64,000 nt of DNA from Micropterix aruncella (GCA_944548615.1 OX155980.1:62307582-62371581); one strand, 5' to 3'. Shown: positions 48,208 to 60,391, numbered from the stretch's first letter. Program-made: numbers and translations. The notes: generated by a model not told the origin, from the sequence alone.

Positions 48208-49725
48208 CAGTTTAATTTAAATTTTGGTGTTTATAGTCTTTGTTCAAAATATTCTATAACATAATTTTTTTTAGTGAATTTTTAATAAATGAAATACGCT
48301 ATCGTTCGACCACACTACTTTCATGTAAACAATTGTTGCGCGAATAATGGTTTCGCTTTGTTCCTGGCTAACCACCAAGGGCAGCGTAACGTGACAACAA
48401 CGCAACATGAGCGCAACATGATGTTTACCAATGATTATTCATCTTGAGGACCGCCACTGCCATAGCAGAAAGATCTGCAATGGCCAGGCGCCACTTCCAG
48501 AAGAAGACAAATCGGGGATGCTTCGTCGTAAATGATGTTGAGGAGATACGGATATTAAGCGGAGCGTTACCGTTACGAGCCCACAGCCCGGATAGGTGAG
48601 GTGGTACGCTCCCGTTTGGTAGAGCGACTACGACGGGATGCTGCCGGGCGGCGGACGCGGCCCTGCCACTTCCGCGCGGACCGGTCCGCGCTCTTTCTAG
48701 CGGTCGCCGGCCACCGCGCCGGCCGCGCCAGACCGAGAGCTCGCTGCCGATATAGTCCGAAGCGTTCGGGAAGCCGCATCAGCGACCAGCGAGACAAACT
48801 GGGAATAATGAACGAATATTATGTGGAAATTTGTAAGAACTTTTGACTTGAATATGTCTAGAACCACTCCAGATACTAGGTGAGACTTAAAAGATACTAG
48901 GTGAGAGTTGTTTTCATAACGATACAAAACCATCGAATAACTCAGAAAGTAAAAGTCCAACGGGGATGATTTTAGTATCATTATAAACGGCACATTGTTC
49001 CGTTTCTCTATAAAAATAAAATGAGTCATGACTGCGATAGTTAAACCGTATGAACCAATACCTGGAAAAAAATCGCTCGAAAGCACTTTCTTCTACACTC
49101 GTATGTTTAAAGACGTTTCGTGCTAATATTTCATACATTAATAACACTTAAGTGCTAACACAGATGTACACTAAAAAAAATCAATAAACTACTTAATGGA
49201 CTAATACTATTAGGCGCCGTGTCTGGTGATGACTTAATAATGGCTTAGGTGTACCTGGACGTATTTTTAGAGAATCGTTGTTAATTTGAATATTTGACAT
49301 TTTGCAACTATCACAAGGTTGCATTGCAAATATAATTTCATTGTGAACAATGACTAATTAGCAATTTTGGCGCGTGAAGTAAGTGGCCCCGGATTTCATA
49401 TTAATTTCAAGATCCTACAATATTCCATTTCGGAGATGCGTGTTCGACCCGGAAGTACGCGACGCCCCATTTCACCCTCTTGTTAATATTTCCCAAAAAA
49501 CCTTTCTTAGTAGAGAACACAGGATGTAACGGGGTAGCGGAACAGATTGGGAAAAGGTATTTACTCCCATCGCATCCGACTAAAGCTTACAGAATGCTTT
49601 ATGTTAGTATCGTGCGAGCAACGGTCATATGTGGTGTTGTAGCTATTTATCCCTTGCAATTTTTGGCGATTTTAATTCTCACGACAACTTCTAGTTTGTT
49701 TTAAAAATCGTTTGCACTGAGTCGA
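48208..49725. other. Mixed sequence with a GC-rich island, no assigned gene
   Basis: A strongly GC-rich block lies at 48550-48790 (arginine-rich open frames on both strands, typical of GC-rich DNA, with no domain). The remainder is AT-rich. The island could be a CpG-rich regulatory region or a transposon fragment; nothing here decides. Confidence 0.45.
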
Positions 49726-50123
49726 GGCACAGTATACCAGACAGTAGCTTCTCTTAGAACAAAATTGAAATCGAAGCGAGTGACGTCAGGAACCTTAAGG
49801 GCTACTACAAATCGTAATATGATTCTCGTCTTCTTCTTGAAGCATCGTCTCGGCCACATTTATGGTGCCCCGGCGACGCAGATGCTATTATGCTATTGAT
49901 TTTTTCTGAGAATACCATATGGCGTCTACTCGTAAATCTCAACAAAGAAGTAATAGTAAGAGCGGACACAAACTGCGCCCACAGTGCGTCATAGCCCACA
50001 GCGCCATAACTATGGGCCTAAGGACGCGACATGACTTACCCCTGGCCCCACTTTCGTCGCACCCTCTTCCCGCATGTCCTTGTAGCTCTTGAGTGAACTT
50101 ACTGGGTGTTATTATACTGTGGT
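49726..50123. mobile_element. CACAGTATA-ended MITE, copy M5 (long form)
   Basis: The left end is GGCACAGTATACCAGACAGT; the right end reversed is CACAGTATAATAACACCCAG. It aligns inverted with M3 over nearly its whole length (GACGTCAGGAACCTTAAG, GGCCACATTTA, CGACGCAGATGCTATT, GAGAATACCATATGGCG, GCGGACACAAACTGCGCCCA). Non-coding. Confidence 0.8.
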
Positions 50124-51170
50124 TGAGGTAAGTTGATGAAGATGACTAGGTGAATAATGTTTAATCATTAACCGTAACATTTAGATCAATGTAAGGTTAC
50201 GTTTTGAAAGAGACGGAAAACAACAAGGTGGCCGAGACATGCGTGATGCTGGGAAATGTAGCGGTTGGGGAAGATTGAAATGGGTGGAATGGGTTTTGAA
50301 TGGGTCAGCTCAAATATGCTAAATGTAACAATGGAGAAAAATGGTGAATGAAACAAAAAAAAATATTTGTAACTTTTTTGTAACAGCTTTGATTTTTTTT
50401 CTTGGATGAATTTATTCATCTTTAAATGAAGCTCTATTTTTTATTGGGGCCTTTATAATTAGCTTTAAACGTTATCTACCCAATCCCTTCCTCAAGTCCC
50501 CTACGCCGTCAATTTCAGGTTTCTACTAAAGCCGTCGGCTTTACGTTGATGAGTCAGCGAGTCAAATTCAAGTCAAGTCCAAGTCAAAGTCAAGTCCATT
50601 AATATAGATTGCAAAGTTAGACATTGCATTTACAAATCTTACATAATATGAGTTTATTTATGTTCATTTTAATTACCTTTATGGAAAAAGAACTCTTGTA
50701 TTTTTCACTATCTCGAGCGTTACTCAAGGGCGCTTTTATGAAAACTGGTAAGTGCAGTGAGCTCGGAGACTAGCGCGCGTCGCGACGCAAAAAATCCCAT
50801 ATACGGCGTATGCACTCGCTTTAATATCGGTAAAACGCTGTCATGATATTTAAACTGGCTCTTATTAGCACTGAGGGTACATAGATATTTCCAGGCATGA
50901 ACCCGAAGAATAAGGTGCCATGCATAAGGGTAGATTTTTAAGAGAGATAGAGAATATGTTGTATACCAGATGACCTCATACACTATCGGAGTACCTATAG
51001 ATTGTTTTAGAGCGATAGAAATTCATAATTTTGGATTCGGAGTTTAATTTATTAAATTAAATATAAACATATCCAATATATTAAAATCAATATAATAGTT
51101 TTGGGTTTCTATTGTTGACTGACCTCCAGGTTAAACGGCCTAACATTTTGAAAGTTGAAATGTTTATTGA
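50124..51170. other. Mixed sequence, no gene seen
   Basis: An (AAGTC)n-like patch lies at 50560-50598. No motif recognised. Confidence 0.5.
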
Positions 51171-51174
51171 AATT

Positions 51175-51500
51175 CGATACATAGACTCCTGAGGTGTCAA
51201 ATAAGTCAGAAAGTCAAGTAAGAGCCAGAAAGTCAAGTAAGATCAAGCAAGATTTATAAAAAGCTTTAAAAATATAAAAAAACTTAAATTTGTAAATGTT
51301 CAAATATGTCCCCTGCGGGCAGGGGCTTGAGTTAAAGACCTTGAATTTTAAAACATAGAGTCCTGAGGGGTCAAATAAACAATGTGATATAAATACGGTC
51401 CAGCATGTAAAAAAATGTTCAAATGTTCAATAGTTCAAAAATGTGCCCTGCGAGCACGGGCTCAGCCTTGCGATTTGAAACATAGACTCCTGAAAGATTC
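51175..51500 (+). repeat. Degenerate tandem repeat, unit about 125-170 bp, three copies of the end motif
   Basis: ACATAGACTCCTGAGGTGTC (51179), ACATAGAGTCCTGAGGGGTC (51353) and ACATAGACTCCTGAAAG (51479) are spaced 174 and 126 bp apart. GTCCCCTGCGGGCAGGGGCT and GTGCCCTGCGAGCACGGGCT precede the second and third. Confidence 0.75.
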
Positions 51501-51539
51501 TGTCGCTGAATACTTTTTGACTAAACAACCGTAACAATA

Positions 51540-52105
51540 AGAGTGAACATTGAGGGGTGTCAAGTACCACTAGCGAATTCGTCATCCCATGGAGTTATAA
51601 CGACATCGAGCCATTCTGTCAACCTCGCGCTCTTACTACCAGATTTGAACAGATTTCTCCGTCCTCCAGTCTGGTCACAGATACGAGGTCGCTTGTGCGG
51701 CTTTTACCTGACGTTATCGGTAATTCAAATTCTAATTTATTGCGGATCGAGTCGCCCTTTGCCCGCCAAGCTCACATGAAATCGGATGGATAACGGATCG
51801 TTTTTAGGAATGATGATTTTTAGGGATAGATGGTCAACAACTACTCCCGCTTCTTGGGAAAAGTATACGTTTCTAGACTCCCCTGTTATTCGCAGGATCG
51901 CGCAAGCTAGGTTGACACAGCCCGGTGCGCAAACCTCCCAGTTCTGTCCAAGGTGTTCCCCCGGATACGCACTTTCGATCCCAACTGTCTTCGACTACAG
52001 GTTGCAGCCGCAGAAAGAGATGACAGCTGACTTTCCAGGTTAGCCGAATCGTGAGTTGATTCGACCTAAGAGGATAGAGACTGGCCACCAGGCTCAAGCT
52101 GCATG
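51540..52105 (+). repeat. GCR interspersed repeat, copy F (subfamily 2)
   Basis: Same order of blocks as subfamily 1 but diverged: TCCCATGGAGTTATAACGAC, CTACCAGATTTGAACAGATT, TACGAGGTCGCTTGTGCGGC, GCCCTTTGCCCGCCAAGCTC, ACACAGCCCGGTGCGCAAAC and TCCAGGTTAGCCGAATCG. It ends with CAGGCTCAAGCTGCATGG. Confidence 0.8.
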
Positions 52106-52404
52106 GAGCAATACGGAGCCAATAATTGTGAATAATAGAGGGTTCAAAAATGAAATAAATTAAAATGTAATTGCTTTCAGACTTTGGATAATCTCAATCT
52201 AGATTCCCGCCAAACGCAACAGTTTTTAGTAGACAGATCCTGGGTCATCGTTATGATCCTCGGATATCTGGGAACACAATAAAAACGGTAATATTTTTTG
52301 TCATATTACAGCAAATAATAATAATACATACAGACATATTACATTTGTCTGTATGTATTACAATAATAATACATACAGTCATATTACATACATACAAAGC
52401 TCGA
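52106..52404. other. AT-rich sequence, no gene seen
   Basis: ATAATA and ATACAT repeats flank the MITE that follows. Confidence 0.5.
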
Positions 52405-52702
52405 TGGCGTTTCTTCGTGAACTAAAATCGGAAATTAGTTCGTGTGAACGAGACAGGGCAATACGCTAGAGGAGGATGTGAAATGACCGTTTGTTTTTTT
52501 TTGGTAATAAAATTGCCCGACAAGGTCAAAAGCATCTGAATCTAACACCGCGCGAAATATGCTCGAATTTATTCGGACGAGTATAAGTTCGACTGGTAGT
52601 ATTTACCGACGATCGTTCGTTTCATATTCCGTTCTAACGTATTGCTCTGTCTCGTTCGCTTGAACTAATTTCAGTTTTAGTTCACAAAAAAACGCAATGG
52701 GA
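52405..52702. mobile_element. Inverted-repeat MITE with arms of about 85 bp
   Basis: The left arm starts ATGGCGTTTCTTCGTGAACT and the right arm reversed starts ATTGCGTTTTTTTGTGAACT. Both continue AAA(A/C)T(C/G)-GAAATTAGTTC, GCGAACGAGACAG-like, CAATACG. The arms enclose about 120 bp. No coding capacity. No unambiguous target duplication was found. Confidence 0.75.
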
Positions 52703-54267
52703 CCCACAGACATATTTTTGTCATATTACAAATAATAATAATAAAATTACAACACTTTGACATACGCTATGGTATTTACTGCGAAGCGTTAGGGCACGAC
52801 CTGATTCCATATACGCCAAGAAAAACAATTTTGCGATACTTTTACCTGACTTTTCAAAGCATTTCATGCCCCAGTATATACATTCACTTCCTCTGGTAAA
52901 GCTCGCATCGACTTTGAGTCCGCCGTTCGTTATGCGATATTTTGATCGAACTACCTAATGGAATTAGTTAGCCAGGATGCGGATATTAACTTATACTGTA
53001 GTTTGCGCTCGCATACAGGTATACCATTTTCAGTTTCTGCATCATTCCATTTGCAATTAAATTCATTCTCCATGGCATAGCACATTTTCTACTCCTTTAA
53101 CAAATGAATGAATGAATATAATGTTTATTGAAATAAATCACACAATAATACTTGAAGCATACACATAACATTACGTATTTGTCAGGTTTAAGACTAGAGG
53201 TATTTCAATTTAATTTATTTGTGTACATTTTGTGTATATTAGTATGTATATTTATTTTAAATATGTATTCATTTTATTTATGTATTACTATATATTATTG
53301 GTGTTGGGTTTAATAATAATTTCTTACTACTATTGTTTTGTATGTTGGTACCTATAACTCTTTGTGTGTGTGTATTTGTATTATGCATGAATGAATGCTT
53401 TGAACTTTATACCAATAATAATTATATAACCGAACGTCATACCTGTCAGCTCAGAATATGCTAAGTTAAATATCAGCATCCCTAGATACGGGCATTTTGG
53501 CTCAGATAGGTATGCGATGAGCCAACGGCTATGGGTTCAAATTGTTTTTCCTGCACGTTTTATTGTTCTGTATACCGAATATCATAGCCATTCTTTCACT
53601 TTTACCTACTTCATTTCTTTTTCAACTATGGATGTATTATATAAAATTGCACTTGACGTTTTAGATTTTTTTTACGTAACTACTAATTACTGTAACTATG
53701 TTTATAGAAAGTCTGCCTAAGCGCAAGCTTTGCTTAGTTCGGCGATATCGGACATTAGACATTATATAATAATTGAGTTTAATTTCTTTCTGGGAATTAA
53801 GTAATTTAGTTAAATAATATTATATTTGATGAATTAAATTGTAATATTGTGTATGATGTAACTACGATAAAATACATAGTAATTATTACATACACGTAAC
53901 ATATTAACATTACATTAATTAACACATTTATTATTATATTATGATATGTTACATCCATCTTACATGTTTACCTATAATAGCAATAAAGATTGCATAAGCA
54001 ATAATGAACGTTCAAAGAGAAGAGACACAAAAAATAAACAATATTTACCGGTCAAATCACATTTAAAATCTATCTTACGGGGTATCTACCTACAGTATTG
54101 TCCCATTTGTTGTTGATCATAATATATCTACAAAATGGAATATAAGATAGATAGATAGGGATAGGATAGGGATCTGGGATGGGTACATATCTAGATTTAT
54201 TGAGAGAGATAATATTCCTTAAATGCCTCCTTAAAGGTATATAGAGAACGAGCGTTTCTGAATTAAA
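52703..54267. other. AT-rich sequence with possible SINE/LINE debris, no gene seen
   Basis: An A-rich minus-strand-type tail (GAATGAATGAATATAATG) lies near 53104. 53487-53550 has TGGCTCAGATAGG and GGGTTCAAATTG at roughly Pol III A/B-box spacing, hinting at a worn tRNA-derived SINE. A short hairpin (GCCTAAGC...GCTTAGT) lies at 53714-53740. None is firm. Confidence 0.4.
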
Positions 54268-54985
54268 TCTAGTTAAACCTCGCTCCCTTACTACCAGATT
54301 GAAACTCCCCCCCCAGCCTGGTCACAGATTTGAGGTCGCTTGCGCGGCCTCTACCTGAAATTAGTGGTAATTCGTATATCGAATTTATCGCGGATGCGTG
54401 GTGCCTTTCGCCCGTCAAGCTCACTCGGGACCGGGTGGCCAACAGATCGTTTCTAAGAACAGATGCTACTAGGAAACGGACACCTTGAACGGACTTTCCA
54501 GACCTCTTTGGTTTTTCACTAGAGTACACAATAGATTGTTTAAGGCTGCACGCTGCGCAAACCGCCCAGTTCCGCTCAAGATGTTCCTACAGATAGAACC
54601 TAAGTTACCAACTGCCCACGACTAGACTTACAACCTAGGTAGTACCTCTTCTACTTCTCCAGGATAGTACCTCTTCGAGGAGGCTGCCGGATAGGATCTG
54701 TTGTTAGTACGGCATTAAAAACTAAACAGAACATCAGAACAAAGGTGCCAAGCTGGCTAGGTTGACACAGCCCGGTGCGTAAACCGCCCAGTTCCGCCCG
54801 AGGCGTTCCCCCGGAGCCGCACTTCCGATACCAACTGTCTTCGACTGTAGGTTGCAGCCGCTGGCAGAGTTCACAGCGGCTTTTCCAGGTTAGTCCCTCT
54901 TCGAGGAGGCTACCGAATGGGAGCCGAACCGTGAGTTGGGCCGGCCTTAAAAATACAAGCAGGGCCATCAGGCCCAAGCTGCACG
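54268..54985 (+). repeat. GCR interspersed repeat, copy G (subfamily 2, with internal partial duplication)
   Basis: Starts with CTCCCTTACTACCAGATTGA and TTTGAGGTCGCTTGCGCGGC. The 3' half occurs twice: 54540-54690 (GCGCAAACCGCCCAGTTCCG) and again 54755-54985 (GTGCGTAAACCGCCCAGTTC), with TACCTCTTCGAGGAGGCTGC and TCCCTCTTCGAGGAGGCTAC as matching points. It ends CAGGCCCAAGCTGCACGGTC followed by CCATTAG. Confidence 0.8.
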
Positions 54986-57321
54986 GTCCCATTAGGTCCC
55001 TTTATTTCCACGTCTTTATTTGGTAATATTTATTCGGTGTTCTCCAGATTTCTTCACACACTTTCAGGATGCTTTTTAACACGCTTTTATTAGGTCGACC
55101 TGTATGTAACTATGTAATGGAATCTAAGGTAACCAATTTAACCATCTTCCAAGGATCGTAGCGTCATGAAAATTGGCAGCTGTATGTAGTTATGATGACA
55201 ATACAATAATATGATGACAATACAATATTACAATAATAATACTGTCGAACTGATCTGATGATAGAGTCGGAAGATATGAACTGGAACTTCATCGTATCAT
55301 AGCTGTGTTTGGACTTGTTAGAAAAGTCTTGGAATGAACTTTGACCACCATTAGGTTTCAAGGTCTGATGATGAAGCCGGAAGATAGGCATTTTTTGGTT
55401 TTACGTGCATTTATAAAAGCGTGTTTTTAGAGTTTTTTTTAGATTTATTTGCAAAGAAGGAGTGTTTATATCTTGCCGCCAGCGGCGCTGAGTGGTTTAT
55501 GGATGCCCCGCTGTTGCCTGACGGGCACCGCGGGCCCCGGCCATAAGGAAATAATTACCGTGAGAATCGTAGTTTTTCAACGCGCGCCAAAACCGGCAAT
55601 TACATAGGAGCGGTTCAACCCGTTTGTAACAGTTCATTCATTCATGATTTTTTCTCTTTAATCGATTCGATCAGCGATCGAGAGGTGAACGATTTCATTG
55701 ATCCAATACTGCTTTGTACGGCCTTTCTTGGAGTGAAATGCAGCCGCTAAAATAATCGTATAAATATACATTTTAAAATTAAATTAAAGCAATTCACAAA
55801 TAATATCACAATTTAAAACGTCATGCAAAACTGATTTACTTTATTCAATAAGAAATTAAACTCAATTATTATTTGATGTTTGCTGTCCGATGTCGCTTAG
55901 GCGGATATTCTACAATCAAATTATTAATTAGGTTGAGCGCAATTTTATTTAATACATAGTAAAAAATGAATAAAAAGAAAAATATTTACAATAATGAAAT
56001 ATTCAAAATGACAAATAAAAAAGTTGTTATAATTACTAAATATAAGAGCTGTTAAAACTAATTGTAGTTATAAAATAATCCCAATTTTAAAAATGCATAA
56101 TAAACAGTCATTCATTAAAATAATAATAATAATTGAAAAGAAATGTAAAAAACAAGAATCATTTTTAAATGAAGAGTATAAAAATATATTCTTGTTTTTT
56201 ATATAAAGTGTTAAAAAACAGTCATTGGTGATAAAAAAAAAACGAATAAAAGAAGATACCAAAAGTAAAAACTCTAATTCCCGGAGAAATTAGGTTTAGA
56301 TATAAAAAATATAAACAGTTAAAATAATCAAAATTATGATATATTTCAAATAATCATAATCATAATCAAATAATAATCAAACAACTTACGAATTATTTAA
56401 AAATATATTAATAATAAAGTTAGGAACTAAAATAGTATTTAAATTGTACATTGTCAACGCTGGCACGAGCTTGCTAGCTCACTCGCTCTCTGGTATCATC
56501 TAAAATCTAAACTATGTATAATTTATATGGAAAAAAAATATCCGATATTTTATATGTGGTCTTTCATTGGTCACGACCTTATCGTTGCTTGTTAACAACT
56601 TTTAAAAACAGACTCAGAGAGCATTCTTCCAAAAACAAATCCCTTTCCCCTCCCATTCCCCTCTTTTTTAAACTTTAGCGTCCTAATAGGTGTTAGATTA
56701 TTTTGATGCGGCAAACCTTGCCCACAAAGAGTAAAGTATACATTTATTTCCATCCTCTTTCATTTTATTTGTCTCTTATATAGGTTTACTCTTTATATAG
56801 GTTAATTTATGAAGTCTACTCGCAAATAATGTTCATACAATAGTATAGGTTAGCTCTAAAATATTGCCTGCAGGCAATAAGCTCGCCTTTTCTTAAGAAT
56901 AAAGAGTTTTATTATTATTACTAACCTTACCTTAGCGATTCACCATGTATACAGAAGCATTTTTCCACCGAACAAACAGCTCGTTTAAAGATTCGAACGT
57001 TCGGCAATAGCGTCGTTTACGAATGCAACGAAAATTAAGCAAAAATAATACATATGTTAAAATAAATATATAAAACTAAATAAGAAGTGAGAAAACCATT
57101 TTAGACCACATTGAGACGCTTGCCGTTAACCATTTGTCTCTTTACTGAGACATATATTTTCTCGGATCCAGTTTTGAACGGACGGACGGACGGATACTCT
57201 GGCCATATAATGATCACATGTTTTTTTTAAAGTGTAAATGAACGAGACCTACGAGAACGAAACCTAAACACTGTTTAGGTTTTCTCAGAGCATAGCTCTA
57301 TTTTTCCCTAAAGGATCAACT
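54986..57321. other. AT-rich sequence, no gene seen
   Basis: A short GC-rich patch lies at 55500-55545 and the remainder is A/T-rich. A GGAC(GGAC)n trace is at 57178-57193. No coding motif. Confidence 0.5.
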
Positions 57322-57942
57322 AGAGCTGTCGACTACAATGGGCATGCCCGTCGACTCAGGAAGTTTTAACGAAATTTGATCGTTCTGTCTCCCGTGAGGT
57401 GAGAGTAGAAGACTTAGGATAAAAAAAAGGTCCACGGTCAAGCTCCATCACATGCCTGTAAGGGGCCAACGCCTTATCCGCGAGATAGCCAAGTATGTTA
57501 CCCAGCCGGCTGACACTCGCGCCCTTACTACCAGTGTCAACCAGATTATTCCGGTCTCCCGACTGGCTACGAGTTCGAGGTCGCTTGCGCGGTCCTCTCC
57601 CTTACGTAGCGGTGAAACGGTGTCTACCGAATCTATCGCAAACCACGACATCCTTTGCCCGGCTGTTCTCCCGGAATCGGGTAGCCGATGGTCGTTTCAA
57701 GAACAGTCGCCGTAAGGTGAACAACTACCCCCGTTCTATAGGAAACAGTACTGTTTCCAGACTCCCCCGACTGTTAAACAGAATGCACAATCGACTCCTG
57801 GGGGAAACTAGCCCTCAGGCCAGAGTCCTGACCGGGCTCTCACTTCATACGTGGAGGCCGCCGGATGGGTATTGACCCGTGATTGTGACCGACCCTGAAC
57901 AAATGGGTCTTTAGTGGCCAACTCCAACAGGGCCCATTAGCC
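57322..57942 (+). repeat. GCR interspersed repeat, copy D
   Basis: Full-order copy of subfamily 1: GAGCTGTCGACTACAATGGG, CAGGAAGTTTTAACGAAATT, TTCGAGGTCGCTTGCGCGGT, TCCTTTGCCCGGCTGTTCTC and GGATGGGTATTGACCCGTGA, ending AACAGGGCCCATTAGC. The GATTGGCTTACGC-to-GTCCAGGAGCG segment is deleted after ATGCACAATCGA. A C-rich run (57941-57957) follows the end. The 126-codon open frame across it is not preserved in other copies. Confidence 0.9.
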
Positions 57943-58389
57943 CCCCCCCCCTCCCCCATAACGGTTCGTAATAAAAATATATCATAGGAATCGAAGACTA
58001 TCGCGGTAGTTTGACATTATAAATAAGATAGGAAAGAATGAAGTTTGTAACGCCCGATGTTGCAACCGCCTGTATCCAGGGTAGACTGTTGAGGGTAGAC
58101 CTTTACGCGGTAAATACATTTTTATCCTATTTATGATATCATAGGTCTAGTTTTCGTAAGGGATACGGCACCAGGATAAGAAAAAGATAAGACTTAACGG
58201 GGCGTCAGCTCATTCATTGATGATTTTTTTGTTTTTAATCGATACCATAACCCATTTGATTGGACTGCTTTAATATGGCAATAAATGACCGATACCGGAA
58301 GAACACTATAGCGACCCGGCCGCAAGCCGCCCATTCCAACTGACAGTAGAGTCAGTTGAAATATATTATTAGCGCCTTACTTAGCGCTT
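57943..58389. other. Mixed sequence, no gene seen
   Basis: No motif recognised other than a C-rich tract at its left end. Confidence 0.5.
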
Positions 58390-58401
58390 TACTTATGTTG
58401 G

Positions 58402-60168
58402 AATCTGACCGTCTATCAAGGTGACACCTCCATCACGGGAATCCCTGCTAAGGGCTGTCCACAGGGTGGAGTCATCTCCCCCCTCTTGTGGAGCATCGTT
58501 GTAGACGAACTCCTAATAGATCTACAAAACCTAGGCCTCTCTGTCTACGGCTACGCTGATGACGTGGCCATAGTAGTCAGAGGAAACTTCCTATCAATAC
58601 ATAAGGAGCTCATGGACAAAGCACTTAAGACCACCCAAGACTGGTGCCAGGCCAGAGGTCTATCCGCTAATCCAAGCAAGACTAAGGCCATGATTTTCAC
58701 CAGAAAATACAAACCCGAACCCGTTGAGTGTCTCAAGCTCTGGGATAAGGAGATAGAATACGCTACAGTAGTTAAATACCTTGGAGTCTATCTAGACCCA
58801 AAGCTCAATTGGAAGCACCACCTCGAGCGCAAGAGAACAACCTTCTATGCCTCGTTGTGGACGTGCAAAAGAGTCATGGGAAAAACCTGGGGGTTCAAAC
58901 CCAGGGTCGCCTTATGGCTCTATAGGGCAGTACTGCTGCCTAGACTAACCTATGCTGCAATAGTCTGGTGGTCCAGGGTGAAAAAGCTTGAGACAGTAAA
59001 AATGCTTAAAAGCCTTCAAGGTAACTACCTGAGGGCTGCAACTGGCGTCATGAAGACCACCCCAACAGCGGGATTAGAGGTGGCACTCTGCTGCCCGCCT
59101 CTGGACAAGCTCATCATCCACTCCGCCAGACTTACAGCATACAGACTGAAGTGTTTGGGCGAGTGGAAGCGTGGAGGGCACAATCATCCTGAGCTAAACC
59201 TCCTCCACAAAAGCCCATTCACTCTGACCCAGGATCGACTACGGAAAAAAAATTCGGTAGAGAAATCCTATAAAATCCTAATCCCCACCAGGGAAGAATG
59301 GAAAAATCCGCAGTGGCTTCAAAGCCACAACGCAGACGCCTGGTTCACCGACGGCTCAGGAACAAATGGACGTTTTGGGGCAGGCGTGTACGGACCCAAA
59401 ACCAACCACAGAATCAGCATCCCCCTTGGACAATACGCTACGGTTTTCCAAGCCGAGGTACTTGCCATATTGGAATGCATAAAACTACAAAGTCGACTTG
59501 AGGTAAAAAACAGACAAATCCTCATCTGCTCTGACAGCAGAGCAGCACTGGACGCTCTGGCTAAAGCCACCACAGAATCTTCTGTGGTCTGGGACTGCAT
59601 GCAGGAGCTCAACAAATTGGGAAAATCCAACAAAATCACCCTAATATGGATACCGGGTCACCAAGGCATACCCGGAAACGAAGAGGCCGATAGACTGGCA
59701 AAACTGGGCACACTGGATTGCCCAGTGGAGCCAGCTGTAGGGGTCCCGTTCGCTACAGGTAAGAAAATCATCAGGGACTGCTTGGAGCAGGAACATCGGG
59801 CTTCCTGGAAACAGAGTCATAGATGTCGCCAGGCAAAAGCCATGATGGAGCAACCACTACAGAAGAAAACCAAGGCCCTACTTGACATGAGCAAGAAGAA
59901 CCTTAGAACCACTATCGGTCTCCTCACCGGACACACGACCCTTAGAGCTCATCTATTCAACCTTGGCTTGACTGAGAGCAATTATTGCCGAATATGTGGC
60001 GAGGAACCTGAAGACAGCATACACATTGTTGGCCGCTGTCCAGGGCTCGCCGCCAAAAGACACAGTTTACTGGGACGAGCCTTTCTCGAACCCAGCGATC
60101 TGCCCAACTTGAAGGTCAGTGACCTACTTAGTCTGGTAAGAAGTACCGGGCTACTAGCTGACAATTGA
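58402..60168 (+). CDS. Non-LTR retrotransposon ORF2 fragment: RT palm, thumb, RNase H, zinc knuckle
   Basis: Open from the truncation point to TGA at 60166-60168 without interruption (589 codons). No start codon is expected, because the 5' part is missing. It begins with the GCPQGGVISPLLW block. Numbering from 58486, YADD is at residues 23-26 (catalytic Asp pair), followed by a thumb region with YLGVYLD and LLPRLTYAAIVWW. RNase H follows, with Asp289 (TDGSG), Glu324, Asp350 (SDSRAAL), His392 (PGHQG) and Asp402 (EEADRLA), all expected catalytic or structural residues present. The C-terminus has C501-x2-C504-x8-H513-x4-C518. An RT followed by RNase H and a CCHC knuckle places it in the I superfamily (LOA, I or R1-like); LOA is my preferred guess. 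The endonuclease and ORF1 are absent, so it is not autonomous. The lack of stops suggests a young insertion. Confidence 0.93.
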   Translation, partial: NLTVYQGDTSITGIPAKGCPQGGVISPLLWSIVVDELLIDLQNLGLSVYGYADDVAIVVRGNFLSIHKELMDKALKTTQDWCQARGLSANPSKTKAMIFTRKYKPEPVECLKLWDKEIEYATVVKYLGVYLDPKLNWKHHLERKRTTFYASLWTCKRVMGKTWGFKPRVALWLYRAVLLPRLTYAAIVWWSRVKKLETVKMLKSLQGNYLRAATGVMKTTPTAGLEVALCCPPLDKLIIHSARLTAYRLKCLGEWKRGGHNHPELNLLHKSPFTLTQDRLRKKNSVEKSYKILIPTREEWKNPQWLQSHNADAWFTDGSGTNGRFGAGVYGPKTNHRISIPLGQYATVFQAEVLAILECIKLQSRLEVKNRQILICSDSRAALDALAKATTESSVVWDCMQELNKLGKSNKITLIWIPGHQGIPGNEEADRLAKLGTLDCPVEPAVGVPFATGKKIIRDCLEQEHRASWKQSHRCRQAKAMMEQPLQKKTKALLDMSKKNLRTTIGLLTGHTTLRAHLFNLGLTESNYCRICGEEPEDSIHIVGRCPGLAAKRHSLLGRAFLEPSDLPNLKVSDLLSLVRSTGLLADN

Positions 60169-60250
60169 CCTAACCACACAGTGGGTAGTTACAAAAGACC
60201 TTACAGATCTAGGTGACATCAAGGGCTAGAAACAAGCCCCCCACTCCATC

Positions 60251-60274
60251 TACTACTACTACTACTACTACTAC
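60251..60274 (+). repeat. (TAC)8 tail of the retrotransposon
   Basis: Perfect trinucleotide run directly after the 3' UTR. It is the element's 3' end rather than an independent microsatellite. Confidence 0.95.
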
Positions 60275-60391
60275 TTATGTTTTCTTAATGTTTATTTTAT
60301 TTTTATTAGATAAAAAAAGGACGCCATTAGTATAGCGACGTAACCAAACATAGTTTGTGTCGTTCCTAACTATACAGAGGTTGTTCTAAGT

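Larger units (their letters stand above)
58390..60281 (+). mobile_element. 5'-truncated non-LTR retrotransposon with (TAC)n tail and target duplication
   Basis: The 10-bp direct repeat TACTTATGTT at 58390-58399 and 60272-60281 brackets the element; the first three bases overlap the tail repeat. It opens in mid-reverse transcriptase, encodes the frame described in the next entry, has a 3' UTR of about 80 bp and ends in eight TAC units (60251-60274). Truncation at the 5' end, a simple-sequence 3' tail and a short target duplication are the signature of target-primed reverse transcription. Confidence 0.88.

Noticed and set aside
48550..48790. Arginine-rich frames in the GC island as a coding exon
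   Set aside because: Open on both strands with compositional bias only; no splice sites or domain.
53487..53550. tRNA gene
   Set aside because: A- and B-box-like words are present but no acceptor stem or cloverleaf can be drawn.
57495..57875. 126-codon frame in GCR copy D as a gene
   Set aside because: Arg/Leu-rich product of GC-rich DNA. The frame is not preserved in copies A, B, C, F or G.
58551..60179. Minus-strand frames inside the retrotransposon
   Set aside because: Shadows of the plus-strand RT/RNase H frame.
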